DNA of 39,531 nt from UBA7236 sp035439505 (GCA_035439505.1 DAORKJ010000028.1:1-39531); one strand, 5' to 3'. Shown: positions 26,349 through 36,123, numbered from the stretch's first letter. The notes: generated by a model not told the origin, from the letters alone. Numbers and translations are program-made.

Positions 26349-27113
26349 ATGGTTAGCAATCACTTGCTTCAAAATATCAGTAAATACTTTTTGCTTGTTG
26401 CCATTACAAGTATGGTATTTTTTGCCTGTGATGAAACTGAACCACCTGAAACTTTAACTACTCCATTACAATACTTCCCGCTTGAAATAGGAAAGTTTCG
26501 CGTATATAATGTAGATTCAATTAATTACCATGAGACTATTCCAAACGACACCAGCTCATGGCAGGTTAAAGAAATTATTGTAGATACTTTTTACGATTTA
26601 ACCAATAATTTAAATTATACCATTGAACGATATCGCAGACAAACTGCTGCAGATGAATGGATAATTGCGAATGTGTGGAGTGTGATGTTTGATAATGGTC
26701 ACTTAGTGAAAAATGAAAATAATTTACGGTTTATAAAATTAGTTGAACCTGTAACTACCGGTACAACCTGGAGCGGAAATGTTTATTTGGGTGGATTGGA
26801 CGATTTACCGGTTGCAGAAGAATGTAACGAGCTAACTTTTTATGAGGATTGGGAATATAATTATGCAAATGTTCACACAACCTATGATATCGATTTATTT
26901 AATTTTGATAATACACTGAAAGTAATACAGCAAGGTGATTCCAACCTGATTTGGTATGATTATGCAGAAGAAATTTATGCGGAAAATGTGGGGCTGATTC
27001 AACAGGATTTTTATCATTATTACACACAGGATTTAACTTGTCCAACCTGTCCGTGGGAACAACGAGTGCAATGCGGATACAGTGTAAAAATGCGCATACT
27101 AGATTTTAATTAA
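26349..27113 (+). CDS. Hypothetical lipoprotein
   Basis: The 254-residue exported protein has a lipobox ending at C27 (MVFFAC), giving a lipid-anchored N-terminus; it is followed by DETEPPE. The rest is predicted to be beta-rich with many aromatic residues. A C-terminal pair of cysteines (TCPTCPWEQRVQCGY) could form a disulfide or bind metal. No family is recognised. It lies 11 bp after mnmA and 14 bp before the first subtilase, so it may act at the surface with the proteases. Confidence 0.75.
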   Translation: MVSNHLLQNISKYFLLVAITSMVFFACDETEPPETLTTPLQYFPLEIGKFRVYNVDSINYHETIPNDTSSWQVKEIIVDTFYDLTNNLNYTIERYRRQTAADEWIIANVWSVMFDNGHLVKNENNLRFIKLVEPVTTGTTWSGNVYLGGLDDLPVAEECNELTFYEDWEYNYANVHTTYDIDLFNFDNTLKVIQQGDSNLIWYDYAEEIYAENVGLIQQDFYHYYTQDLTCPTCPWEQRVQCGYSVKMRILDFN

Positions 27114-27127
27114 ATGAAAATATTAAT

Positions 27128-28855
27128 ATGTTTAGAAATTGTTTACTCCTCCTCATTGTTAGTTTGTTTATTCAAACTTCATTTGCTCAAATAGCCTTGT
27201 CTCCTGAATTTAGTGAAACAATTTCAACTACTTCCTCAACTGCACAAAAATATTGGGTGTATTTTCATGATAAGGATGATGTAAATCTGCAAAAAGCACA
27301 TCCTGAAAATTATTTATCCCAAAGAGCAATAGAACGCAGAAATAAAATAGGTATCGGCATTGAATTTTCTGATTTACCGGTTTCAACAAAAAATATCGAT
27401 AAATTAAATCAAATAGGTGCAACTCCGGTTGTAATTTCAAAATGGCTAAATGCGGTGAGTGTTTATCTAACAGAATCACAAATGGAACAAGTGGTGATGT
27501 GGGATGAAGTAGCGAATATTCAAAAAGTAAAAAAATATCGCCGTGCCGATGAAGCTATAATTCCCTATAATGACCAGGTGTTTTACCGTACTGCAGGAAC
27601 AAGCGATGTTACCGGTATGTTTGGATTGGCATCTAATCAAATTGAACAAATTAATCTTGATACTATTCTTGATTTGGGTTATACCGGGAATGATATGGTA
27701 ATTGCAGTATTAGACGCCGGTTTTTTTGGTGTTGATACGGCTACTTTGTTTCAGAGTTTTTGGGATAAAGGACAAATTTTAGGTTTCAGAAATTTCCCTG
27801 ATCATAATAATGAAGTGTTTAATATTTATTCAGGCTATCATGGTTCATGGGTAATGAGTGTAATTGGTGGTGATGTTGCAGATGCATTTTCAGGTTCAGC
27901 TCCGAATGCGGATTTTTATTTATTCAGAACAGAAGTTGCAGACAGTGAATATGTAGTGGAAGAAGATTATTGGTTAGCCGCTTCAGAAAAAGCAGATAGT
28001 GTTGGTGCCGATATTATTAATTCATCCCTAGGTTATACCACATTTGATGACTCGCTTGAGAATCATACTTATGAAGATTTAGACGGCAATACTGCAGTAG
28101 TTACCAAAGCCGGTGACATGGCAGCACAAAAAGGTATTTTAGTATGCAACAGTGCAGGTAACGAAGGTGCTAATACATGGCATTATATATCAATGCCCGG
28201 AGATGGCGATTCGGTGTTTACAATTGGTGGTGTTGATACCAATGGCATTCATGTAGGTTTTAGTGGTTACGGACCAACTTTCGATGGGCGACTTAAACCG
28301 AACGTTGTTGCATTAGCTTTGGGTTCTGCTGTTTTAGACCCGGGTGGATATATCGGATTTTTAGCAGGAACCAGTTTTTCTTCTCCTTTAATAGCCGGTG
28401 CCTGTGCCAGTTTATGGGGCGCATTTCCGGAAAAAACTAATATGGAAATTATGAGTGCTGTTGAACGCAGTGCACATTTGTATTTAACACCAAACGATTC
28501 GATGGGTTATGGAATTCCAAATTTCGGATTGGCATATGAAATATTATTATCTGAAACAGATACGACCACTGAAGATACTGTGGTAGTTGATACAACAACT
28601 GCCATTTTTGATATTTTACCAAACCCTGCAGGTGATTTCTTTTCTGTGTTTATTACCACTAACGAAAATGCACCGGCAACTATACAATTTTATGATTTAG
28701 CAGGACAATTAATTTATCAGGAAAAAATATATCTCTCAAAATCAATAGCAAATACATTCACCATTGATACACGCAAAAATTTCAGTCAGGGTATGTATTT
28801 ATTTTCACTAACAGGCGATGGGTTTAAACAAAGTACAGTCGTTTTTGTTGAATAG
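27128..28855 (+). CDS. S8 subtilisin-like protease with T9SS sorting domain
   Basis: The 575-residue secreted serine protease has a signal peptide to about residue 20 (FIQTSFAQ). An inhibitor-like propeptide region with KYWVYFHDK follows (about 41-140). The S8 catalytic domain has D196 (IAVLDAGFFG), H238 (GYHGSWVMSV), oxyanion N345 (NSAGNEG) and S416 (GTSFSSPLIAGA). The C-terminal ~80 residues (ILPNPAGDFFSVFI and GMYLFSLTGDGFKQ) form a type A sorting domain for type IX secretion and surface anchoring. It is a close paralogue of the next gene. The catalytic triad is intact, so it is probably active. Confidence 0.93.
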   Translation: MFRNCLLLLIVSLFIQTSFAQIALSPEFSETISTTSSTAQKYWVYFHDKDDVNLQKAHPENYLSQRAIERRNKIGIGIEFSDLPVSTKNIDKLNQIGATPVVISKWLNAVSVYLTESQMEQVVMWDEVANIQKVKKYRRADEAIIPYNDQVFYRTAGTSDVTGMFGLASNQIEQINLDTILDLGYTGNDMVIAVLDAGFFGVDTATLFQSFWDKGQILGFRNFPDHNNEVFNIYSGYHGSWVMSVIGGDVADAFSGSAPNADFYLFRTEVADSEYVVEEDYWLAASEKADSVGADIINSSLGYTTFDDSLENHTYEDLDGNTAVVTKAGDMAAQKGILVCNSAGNEGANTWHYISMPGDGDSVFTIGGVDTNGIHVGFSGYGPTFDGRLKPNVVALALGSAVLDPGGYIGFLAGTSFSSPLIAGACASLWGAFPEKTNMEIMSAVERSAHLYLTPNDSMGYGIPNFGLAYEILLSETDTTTEDTVVVDTTTAIFDILPNPAGDFFSVFITTNENAPATIQFYDLAGQLIYQEKIYLSKSIANTFTIDTRKNFSQGMYLFSLTGDGFKQSTVVFVE

Positions 28856-28872
28856 TATAGGGGGAAAATAAC

Positions 28873-30510
28873 ATGAAAAAATTACTTTTAGGCATATTCA
28901 GTTTTGTTTTCACCACTATGGTGTTTGGCCAATCGGCTACACAAAAATATTGGGTGTATTTTACGGATAAAAATAACACACAATATTCTGTCGATCAGCC
29001 ATTTGCGTATTTATCGGAAAGTGCTGTGCAGCGTAGAGAAAAAATGGGAATTGCTATTAATTATTATGATATTCCTGTTAATACTGAATATGTATCAACA
29101 ATAAAAAATTTAGGTGCAAATGTAATTGTGGAAAGCAGATGGTTAAATGCGGTAAGCGTTGAAAGTAATGCCGAACAATTAATTGCAATACAAGCACTAC
29201 CATTTGTAAAAAACACTACGAACGTAAAACGATATGCCATTATCGATGATTCAGGTATTCCAATTGACGATAATATGATGTTGCGCACAACCAATTATAT
29301 TGAGTCTGATTACGGTGGTGCATACAATCAAAATCATATGATTGATATTGATTTTTTGCATAATCTGGGTTACAGAGGACAAGGTGTAAAAATTGCAGTT
29401 TTAGATGGTGGTTTCGATGGGGTAAATGTCGGTGAAGGATTTACTTCTTTGTATAATAAAAATCAGATAATTGAAACACGCAATTTTCCGGATAATAATG
29501 AAAATGTGTTTTTTAGTTCGACACATGGCAGCAATGTGTTGAGTATAATGGCTGTAGATAAACCAGGCAAATATATAGGCAGTGCACCTGATGCACAATA
29601 TTATTTATTTCGCACAGAAGTAGTAGAATCAGAAAGAGCTATTGAGGAAGATTATTGGTTACAGGCTGCAGAGTATGCTGATTTTATTGGTGCTGATATT
29701 ATTAATTCTTCTTTAGGTTATACCACTTTTGATACCATTATCGAAGACCATACTTATGCGGATATGGATGGCAATACCACCGTTATAACGCAAGCAGCGG
29801 ACAGAGCAGCAGCAGTGGGTATTTTGGTTTGTAATAGTGCAGGCAATGAAGGCGATGGCAGTTGGTTTTATATAGGCGCACCTGCCGACGGTGATAGTGT
29901 ATTTACAATTGGCGCAGTCGATTTAAATGGCAATTTTGCCAGTTTTAGTTCACATGGACCTACTTTTGATGGTAGAATAAAACCTAATGTGGTGGGACAG
30001 GGAGCAGGAACAGGTGTTGTTACTTCAAATGGCACTGTTGCTTATGGCAATGGCACTTCTTATTCATCTCCGTTAATTGCCGGAGCTTGTGCCAGTTTTA
30101 TGTCCGCATTTCCTGAATTATCTAACATGGAAGTCATGGATATCATTCAATCCACTGCATCACAAGCTGATAATCCGGATAATTCGATGGGTTACGGTAT
30201 TCCTAATTTTGCGAAAGCATATATGGAATTAAAAGGGATTGATATTTCAACAGAAAATATTATTTCTATTTTACCTAATCCTGCAAGTGATGAAGTAACC
30301 ATTTTTATAAATGGGCAGGAGACCGGTGAAGCATCACTTTATATTTATGATATAACCGGTAAACGTGTTTATGAAACTACGGTTACGTTATGGGATGGCA
30401 AACTTGCTCCCGTATATATTAACGGATTAAATGCACTGGCAAGTGGTATGTATACTGTTTATTTAGCCGGTGATGTTTATCAGGAAACACAAAAAATGAT
30501 TGTCAGATAA
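28873..30510 (+). CDS. S8 subtilisin-like protease with T9SS sorting domain (paralogue)
   Basis: The 545-residue paralogue of the preceding gene starts 17 bp after it. The signal peptide is MKKLLLGIFSFVFTTMVFGQ. A similar propeptide opens with KYWVYFTDK. The triad is D178 (IAVLDGGFDG), H218 (STHGSNVLSI) and S396 (GTSYSSPLIAGA), with N325 in NSAGNEG. A type A sorting domain begins at ISILPNPASDEVTIFI. Shared blocks with the first protease (for example IGADIINSSLGYTTFD) show a tandem duplication. The peptides cleaved are unknown. Confidence 0.93.
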   Translation: MKKLLLGIFSFVFTTMVFGQSATQKYWVYFTDKNNTQYSVDQPFAYLSESAVQRREKMGIAINYYDIPVNTEYVSTIKNLGANVIVESRWLNAVSVESNAEQLIAIQALPFVKNTTNVKRYAIIDDSGIPIDDNMMLRTTNYIESDYGGAYNQNHMIDIDFLHNLGYRGQGVKIAVLDGGFDGVNVGEGFTSLYNKNQIIETRNFPDNNENVFFSSTHGSNVLSIMAVDKPGKYIGSAPDAQYYLFRTEVVESERAIEEDYWLQAAEYADFIGADIINSSLGYTTFDTIIEDHTYADMDGNTTVITQAADRAAAVGILVCNSAGNEGDGSWFYIGAPADGDSVFTIGAVDLNGNFASFSSHGPTFDGRIKPNVVGQGAGTGVVTSNGTVAYGNGTSYSSPLIAGACASFMSAFPELSNMEVMDIIQSTASQADNPDNSMGYGIPNFAKAYMELKGIDISTENIISILPNPASDEVTIFINGQETGEASLYIYDITGKRVYETTVTLWDGKLAPVYINGLNALASGMYTVYLAGDVYQETQKMIVR

Positions 30511-30512
30511 AT

Positions 30513-30520
30513 TACCTTTG
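30513..30520 (+). promoter_or_regulatory. Candidate -7 element upstream of the GNAT gene
   Basis: TACCTTTG matches TAnnTTTG and starts 3 bp after the second subtilase stop. About 50 bases separate it from the ATG at 30570, unlike the near-leaderless cases, so confidence is moderate. Confidence 0.45.
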
Positions 30521-30569
30521 TAGCCTATTCAGTAATTGAGTGTGATTGATATTTGCTGAATGAGGGCAT

Positions 30570-31136
30570 ATGCTAGATCTCAATTTTAATCCTTTTCCGA
30601 TTTTAACAACACAGCGTTTAGTGCTGAGGCAAATTACTATTAAAGATGCCGCAGCTTTATATGCATTACGTTCTAACGAAACGGTGATGCAATATATTGA
30701 CAAGCCGCTTGCAAAATCGATAGCTGATGCAGTAGAGCTCATTGAAAAAACGATGGATGCACTTACTTACAATGAAGGCATTACATGGGCAATTTGTCTG
30801 GCAGATGATTTAACGATGATTGGCACGATTGGGTATTGGAAATTTCGCAAAGAGCATTATCGAGCAGAGATTGGGTATTTGTTGTTACCCGAATTTCATG
30901 GTAAAGGAATCATGTTTGAAGCTTTACAAACTATTATCCGGTTTGGTTTTCAACAATTGCATTTGCACTCGATTGAGGCTATTGTTAATCCGGATAATGT
31001 TGCATCAATCGGTATTCTCGAAAAAAACGGGTTTATTCGTGAGGCATATTATAAAGAAGACTATTATTTTGAAGGCAAGTTTTTAGATTCCGCAGTATAT
31101 TCGTTACTGGAACCTAAATTTATCAGTTTGGTATGA
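30570..31136 (+). CDS. GNAT acetyltransferase, RimJ/RimL-like
   Basis: The 188-residue protein has a GNAT fold of the RimJ/RimL type. It begins with RLVLRQITIKDAAALYALRS (about 15-34). The acetyl-CoA-binding region is IGYLLLPEFHGKGIMFEALQ (near 103-122). The typical NPDNVASIGILEKNGF follows near 141-156. Relatives acetylate N-termini of ribosomal proteins or small amines; the substrate here is unknown. The stop overlaps the start of the MmcQ/YjbR gene by 4 bp, so the two are probably translated together. Confidence 0.88.
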   Translation: MLDLNFNPFPILTTQRLVLRQITIKDAAALYALRSNETVMQYIDKPLAKSIADAVELIEKTMDALTYNEGITWAICLADDLTMIGTIGYWKFRKEHYRAEIGYLLLPEFHGKGIMFEALQTIIRFGFQQLHLHSIEAIVNPDNVASIGILEKNGFIREAYYKEDYYFEGKFLDSAVYSLLEPKFISLV

Positions 31137-31456
31137 TTACTCCAGAAGTTTTCAGAACACTCATTTTTAAACTGCCGGATGTCGTGGAAGTGCCGCATTT
31201 CGACCGTGCTGCTTTCAAAGCGAACAATCGGATTTTTGTTTCATTAGCTCCGGATGGCCTTTCTATCAATATTAAATTTACGTTAGTGGATCAGTCTGTT
31301 TTTTGTGCATTTGACCCCACTATCATCTACCCGGTGCCCAATAAATGGGGCTTACAAGGCTGGACTACCATCAACTTGACTAAGGTTAAACAATCTACTT
31401 TAAAAGATGCACTTAAAACTGCATACAACGCGTTTTTACAATTAAAGAAAAAATAA
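31133..31456 (+). CDS. MmcQ/YjbR family protein
   Basis: The 107-residue cytosolic protein is of the MmcQ/YjbR fold, recognised by PHFDRAAFKANNRIFVSL in the middle, PVPNKWGLQGWTTINL, and a final helix beginning near LKDALKTAYNAFL. The fold resembles DNA-binding or CyaY-like domains, but the role is unknown in most bacteria. It overlaps the GNAT gene by 4 bp, a pairing that suggests one transcript. Confidence 0.85.
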   Translation: MITPEVFRTLIFKLPDVVEVPHFDRAAFKANNRIFVSLAPDGLSINIKFTLVDQSVFCAFDPTIIYPVPNKWGLQGWTTINLTKVKQSTLKDALKTAYNAFLQLKKK

Positions 31457-31495
31457 TTGTAACAATTAGTGGGTCATGGCGTTATATACATGGTT

Positions 31496-31549
31496 CGGAA
31501 CATTGTTCCGTTCATAGAAGTTTATATCCCGTTCATCGAAAATATTTCG
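31496..31549. promoter_or_regulatory. Palindromic operator-like sites before the TonB receptor
   Basis: CGGAACATTGTTCCG at 31496-31510 is a perfect 7-1-7 palindrome. CGAAAATATTTCG at 31537-31549 has 5-base arms. The word CCGTTCAT occurs twice between them. TTACTTTG at 31569-31576 is one base off the -7 consensus, so these sites lie just upstream of the likely promoter of the receptor at 31597. The regulator is unknown. Confidence 0.5.
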
Positions 31550-31596
31550 TTGTACGGTAAACTCATTTTTACTTTGCATTGTTATTATCACAATAA

Positions 31597-33951
31597 ATGA
31601 AAAAGGCGCTACTCTTGTTCTGGATGTTGACGTGTTCCATCCTTGTTTTTGCACAATCCAAATACACCTTAAGCGGGTATATCAAAGATGGTTCATCGGG
31701 TGAGGATCTGATTGGCGCCAATGTTTATGTCAAAACCGACCAGGTTATTGGCACTGCAACCAATGTTTATGGGTTCTTTTCTATGACCCTGCCAGCAGGC
31801 ATTTATGATGTTACATTTTCTTATATCGGCTATGAAGACCAGGTTAAAACAATAGATTTAAACAGCGACCAACGTATCAATGTCTCTTTAAAACAGGGGG
31901 AAATTCTGGAAGAAGTTGTTATTAAAGAGGAGCGGAATGATGCCAATATTCAAAGTACCGACATGGGAACTGTAGAATTAAATATTGAGCAAATAAAAAC
32001 AATTCCCGTATTATTTGGTGAGGTTGATATTTTAAAAACCATTCAGTTATTACCGGGTGTTGGCGGCGCAGGTGAAGGTAATACCGGTTTTTATGTGAGA
32101 GGTGGCGGCCCCGACCAAAACCTGATTTTATTGGATGAAGCTGTTGTATATAACACCGGCCACTTATTTGGATTTTTTAGTGTGTTTAATTCTGATGCTA
32201 TTAAAAATGTAACACTTATTAAAGGTGGAATGCCGGCTCAATACGGAGGCAGATTAAGCAGCGTGGTGGATGTGCAAATGAAAGAAGGCAATAATCAGCA
32301 ATATCATGCAGAAGGCGGTATTGGGTTAATTGCATCTCGCTTAACCATTCAGGGGCCAATTGTAAAAGATAAATCGAGTTTTATAGTTTCAGGAAGAAGA
32401 ACTTATATTGATGCCATTGTTACACCATTTTTAAAAGGAACAGAGTTTGAAGGCAATGGTTATTATTTTTATGATTTAAATACCAAAGTTAATTATAAAT
32501 TCGACGATAAAAACAGGATATTTTTAAGTGGTTATTTTGGTCAGGATGTATTTAATTATGTAGCTCCCGATAATACACTGAATATTAGTGTGCCTTGGGG
32601 TAATGCAACTGCTACCGCGCGCTGGAACCATTTATTCAGTGATCAGCTGTTTATGAATGTGAGTGCTATTTACAACAGTTTTGATTTTTCGGTAAAAAGC
32701 GAATTTCAGGATTTTAATTTTAATTTATTTTCAGGCGTTAAGGATTGGAATGGCAAAGTGGATTTTGATTATTATCCCGGCGCTAATCACGCGATTAAGT
32801 TTGGTGCGAATTATATCTTCCATACATTTACTCCGTATTCTGCAGAAGGTAATTTTGATGACGTAGAATTTGGTACGGACACATTAAGTAATAAACTAGC
32901 TCATGAAGCTGGTATTTATATTCAGGATGAATTTGATGTCTCTAAACGCTTGAAAATAAATGTTGGGGTAAGAGGAAGTTATTTCGCTCAGGTTGGACCC
33001 TACAATGATATTATTTATGGTGATGATAATAGCACTATTGTGGATACGGTGAGTTATGAAAATGGTGAAAAAATTGCGGATTATACGGCCTTGGAACCCA
33101 GGTTTAATGCGCGTTTTATTGTTGACCCACAAAGTTCAATAAAAGCCGGTATTACCTTCACCAATCAATTTATTCACTTAGTGAGTAGTTCCACTTCAAC
33201 TTTGCCTACCGATTTATGGATACCAAGTTCGGCAAAGGTAAAACCTCAAATTGGCGTACAATATTCAATTGGATATTTCAGAAACTTTTTCGATAATAAA
33301 TATGAAACAAGTGTAGAGATTTATTACAAAGACTTAAAAAATCAAATTGAATATGCCGATGGTTATGTACCCGAATTAGGCAGTGATATTGAAGATAATT
33401 TTGTTTTCGGAAGAGGAAGAAGTTACGGCGCAGAATTTTTTATTAAAAAAGCCAAAGGAAAATTTAATGGATGGATTGGATATACATTATCCAAAACAGA
33501 AAGACAATTTGATAATTTATCTACAGGAACGGCTTGGTTTCCGACAAAATATGACCGCATTCACGATTTAGAAGTAGTTGCAGTGTATCAATTAAGTGAG
33601 CGTTGGGATTTATCCTCAACATTTGTTTATGCTACCGGTCAGGCTACCACTATTGTTGAAAGTTTTTATGTAATAGGAGGGCAGTTGCAAACAGATTACG
33701 GTCCAAGAAATGGATACAGAATGCCGGCCTATCACCGTTGTGATGTTTCCGCTACGCTAAAAAATAAACCCGGAAAAAAATATGAGAGCAGCTGGAATTT
33801 TTCCATATACAATGTGTATTCCCGAAAAAATCCATATTTTATTTATACCACTTGGGAAGGCGATTTTGCATACGGAGCAGTAGATGTTCAGGCTAAACAG
33901 GTGTCTATTTTCCCAATTATTCCGAGTGTAACCTGGAACTTTAAATTTTAA
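31597..33951 (+). CDS. TonB-dependent outer-membrane receptor
   Basis: The 784-residue receptor has a signal peptide to about residue 20 (SILVFAQ). A carboxypeptidase-regulatory-like domain follows (KYTLSGYIKDGSSGEDLIGANVY to SLKQG). The plug domain contains GGVRGGGPDQNLILLDE-like FYVRGGGPDQNLILLDE and PAQYGGRLSSVVDV, and a 22-strand-type barrel ends in VTWNFKF with a terminal Phe. It imports a ligand using TonB energy. The downstream DUF4249 lipoprotein, 22 bp on, is its usual companion in Bacteroidota. No SusD is present, so it is not a classic starch-type pair. The ligand is unknown. Confidence 0.92.
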   Translation: MKKALLLFWMLTCSILVFAQSKYTLSGYIKDGSSGEDLIGANVYVKTDQVIGTATNVYGFFSMTLPAGIYDVTFSYIGYEDQVKTIDLNSDQRINVSLKQGEILEEVVIKEERNDANIQSTDMGTVELNIEQIKTIPVLFGEVDILKTIQLLPGVGGAGEGNTGFYVRGGGPDQNLILLDEAVVYNTGHLFGFFSVFNSDAIKNVTLIKGGMPAQYGGRLSSVVDVQMKEGNNQQYHAEGGIGLIASRLTIQGPIVKDKSSFIVSGRRTYIDAIVTPFLKGTEFEGNGYYFYDLNTKVNYKFDDKNRIFLSGYFGQDVFNYVAPDNTLNISVPWGNATATARWNHLFSDQLFMNVSAIYNSFDFSVKSEFQDFNFNLFSGVKDWNGKVDFDYYPGANHAIKFGANYIFHTFTPYSAEGNFDDVEFGTDTLSNKLAHEAGIYIQDEFDVSKRLKINVGVRGSYFAQVGPYNDIIYGDDNSTIVDTVSYENGEKIADYTALEPRFNARFIVDPQSSIKAGITFTNQFIHLVSSSTSTLPTDLWIPSSAKVKPQIGVQYSIGYFRNFFDNKYETSVEIYYKDLKNQIEYADGYVPELGSDIEDNFVFGRGRSYGAEFFIKKAKGKFNGWIGYTLSKTERQFDNLSTGTAWFPTKYDRIHDLEVVAVYQLSERWDLSSTFVYATGQATTIVESFYVIGGQLQTDYGPRNGYRMPAYHRCDVSATLKNKPGKKYESSWNFSIYNVYSRKNPYFIYTTWEGDFAYGAVDVQAKQVSIFPIIPSVTWNFKF

Positions 33952-33973
33952 TTGTCCAAATAAGAAACATAAA

Positions 33974-34930
33974 ATGAAACAATCAAATATATATTTTTCG
34001 TTGATAACCGCTGCAACTATCTCATTAATGTTGGGTTCGTGCACAACAGATATCACGCTGGACATTCCGGCACCGGAACAAAAAATTGTTGTAGAAGGAA
34101 CCATTGAACCTGGATTACCTCCCATTATTTCATTAACGTCTACTGTTCCTTTTTACGGAGAAGTGAATTTTAATGAATTAGATAATTTTTATGTTCACGA
34201 TGCACAGGTAACTGTGAGCGATGGAGTAAATACGGTTGAACTTGTTGAATATTGTTTAAATGATTTACCGGAAGAATTATTGCCGTTAGTTGCTGAATTT
34301 TTAGGTGTTGACTTAGATACTGCAGGTGGTTTTGCCGTAAATGTATGTTTGTATACGGTGCCTGATATTTTTACAGGTTTCCCAGAATTTGTTGGTGAAG
34401 TTGGTAAAACATATACTTTAAATATTAATTACGAGGATCAGGTGCTTACTTCTTCAACAACCATGTTTCCGCCAGTTCCGCCTGATTCAATTTATTGGGA
34501 ACCACATGGCAATCCTGAAAATGATACTTTAGTTAGATTATACATTGCACTCTCAGAACCTGACCCACAGGGTAATTTTTATCGCTATTTTACACGACAA
34601 AACAGCGAACCATTTTATTCCGGTTATTCGAGTGTATTTGATGATAATTTAATTAACGGTCAATCGTTTAAATTTACGGTAGACAGAGGGTTTAATCCTT
34701 CAGAGGAATTTAATCAGGATACCTACGGATATTTTTGGAAAGGTGATACCATTATTTTAAAATGGTGCAGTATCGATTTTCCTACTTACGATTTTTGGCG
34801 CACACTGGAATTTGACAGTGGTACAGATGGACCGTTTTCTTCAGCAACTATTGCTCAAACCAATATTATTGGCGGACTTGGAATATGGTGCGCTTATGGT
34901 GCTGCTTATGATACCTTAATTGTGGAATAG
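33974..34930 (+). CDS. DUF4249 lipoprotein
   Basis: The 318-residue lipoprotein has a lipobox ending at C23 (MLGSC). The DUF4249 pattern follows: LDIPAPEQKIVVEGTIEPGLPPIISLT, a conserved segment with VGEVGKTYTLNI, and TMFPPVPPDSIYW. The family usually accompanies a TonB receptor with a regulatory N-domain, probably as a surface ligand-binding partner, though no function is established. It lies 22 bp after the receptor gene. Confidence 0.88.
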   Translation: MKQSNIYFSLITAATISLMLGSCTTDITLDIPAPEQKIVVEGTIEPGLPPIISLTSTVPFYGEVNFNELDNFYVHDAQVTVSDGVNTVELVEYCLNDLPEELLPLVAEFLGVDLDTAGGFAVNVCLYTVPDIFTGFPEFVGEVGKTYTLNINYEDQVLTSSTTMFPPVPPDSIYWEPHGNPENDTLVRLYIALSEPDPQGNFYRYFTRQNSEPFYSGYSSVFDDNLINGQSFKFTVDRGFNPSEEFNQDTYGYFWKGDTIILKWCSIDFPTYDFWRTLEFDSGTDGPFSSATIAQTNIIGGLGIWCAYGAAYDTLIVE

Positions 34931-35002
34931 TAATATCCGTTATTAATAGTAGACAATTTTGTGAATAGGGGAGCCAGTAAACAATTTAAGCTTGTATAGT
35001 AA

Positions 35003-35010
35003 TATATTTG
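35003..35010 (+). promoter_or_regulatory. -7 element before outer-membrane barrel gene
   Basis: TATATTTG matches TAnnTTTG, 16 bases before the ATG at 35027, within the 96-bp space after the DUF4249 gene. No -33 TTG is seen at the proper spacing. Confidence 0.5.
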
Positions 35011-35026
35011 TAGCTTAATTGTTATT

Positions 35027-35686
35027 ATGCAAAAATTGTTAGCTGCTTTGATTTTGACAATTTGTGTGTCAAGGGGTTATGCGCAAACCAGTAAAGGCGA
35101 CTGGTTAACAGGTGGTGCTGTTTATTTTTCTACTTCATCCAGTGAAGGCATCACACTTACCGACACACTTATTACCTCCTCAGTGAATTTTAATGCATCT
35201 GCCTTCGGTGGTTATTTTGTGATGGATAATTTATGTGTTGGACTTGGGCTCAGTTATGGAAGAAACGCAGCAACCAACAATTATGCACCAATTGAACTTA
35301 CCGATGTAAGCACCTCAATATCTGTTGAAGCAATTACCCGATATTATTATTGGAATGGTGACCATGTTAAACTTTGGACAGGCTTGGGCGTGCGAAAAGG
35401 TTTTGGTAAGTATGATGACCATTTTTACGAATACGATGACCAAGGCAATGGCAAAGAAGCAAATCAAGTAGATGATATTGCTACTTTCAGTATTGGATTT
35501 GGTCCTGGAGCTTCCATCATGTTAAATCCCAAACTCGCGCTCGAAGTATATTTTGGTTCGATTGGATATTCGACCTATACCTTAGAAAGAGAAGACGGCA
35601 GTTATGATTACACAACAAATTCATTTGGTATTTCGTTAGCTAATACTTTTGGATTTGGTATTACTTATCATTTTATAAAAGATTAA
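35027..35686 (+). CDS. Outer-membrane beta-barrel protein
   Basis: The 219-residue exported protein has a signal peptide (MQKLLAALILTICVSRGYAQ). Amphipathic strands of the OmpA/OmpW-like 8-strand barrel type follow. It shows GGYFVMDNLCVGLGLSYG, a repeated aromatic pattern, and ends FGFGITYHFIKD. Function is unknown; small barrels of this kind are often structural or adhesive. The DoxX gene follows after 8 bp. Confidence 0.75.
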   Translation: MQKLLAALILTICVSRGYAQTSKGDWLTGGAVYFSTSSSEGITLTDTLITSSVNFNASAFGGYFVMDNLCVGLGLSYGRNAATNNYAPIELTDVSTSISVEAITRYYYWNGDHVKLWTGLGVRKGFGKYDDHFYEYDDQGNGKEANQVDDIATFSIGFGPGASIMLNPKLALEVYFGSIGYSTYTLEREDGSYDYTTNSFGISLANTFGFGITYHFIKD

Positions 35687-35694
35687 ACTGAAAA

Positions 35695-36117
35695 ATGAAA
35701 AAATGGCTCTTTAATGCAAATGCTACCTATTTTAATATAGGCATGTTGTTTTTACGAATAGCATTAGGTGCATCTTTTATTTATAATCACGGATTTAAAA
35801 AAATTGCCGACCCTTCCCGCTGGGGAAAATTAGGTGCTGAAATGCAGGTAATCCATATTGATTTTGCACCGGCATTTTGGGGTTTTATGGCTGCCTTTTC
35901 CGAATTTTTCGGAGCCGTATTTATCATATTGGGATTGTTTACACGTTTATCTGCATTCATGTTAGCATTTACGATGTTTATTGCATTTATGGCCGGTAAT
36001 TCCCCCAACGATTTTAATGCTTATCCATTTGAAATGATGCTTGTGTTTATTACCATCATGATAATCGGTCCCGGAAAATTGAGTATTGACGCACAGATTT
36101 CCGGCTTTAAAAAGTGA
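35695..36117 (+). CDS. DoxX family membrane protein
   Basis: The 140-residue inner-membrane protein has four hydrophobic helices in the DoxX pattern: FLRIALGASFIYNHGFKKI, then a loop, FFGAVFIILGLFTRLSAFML, and two more. DoxX proteins have been tied to quinone-linked redox and to oxidative-stress complexes in other bacteria; here the role is unknown. It lies 8 bp downstream of the barrel gene and ends just before the GTAC-rich region. Confidence 0.85.
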   Translation: MKKWLFNANATYFNIGMLFLRIALGASFIYNHGFKKIADPSRWGKLGAEMQVIHIDFAPAFWGFMAAFSEFFGAVFIILGLFTRLSAFMLAFTMFIAFMAGNSPNDFNAYPFEMMLVFITIMIIGPGKLSIDAQISGFKK

Positions 36118-36123
36118 TGCTGT

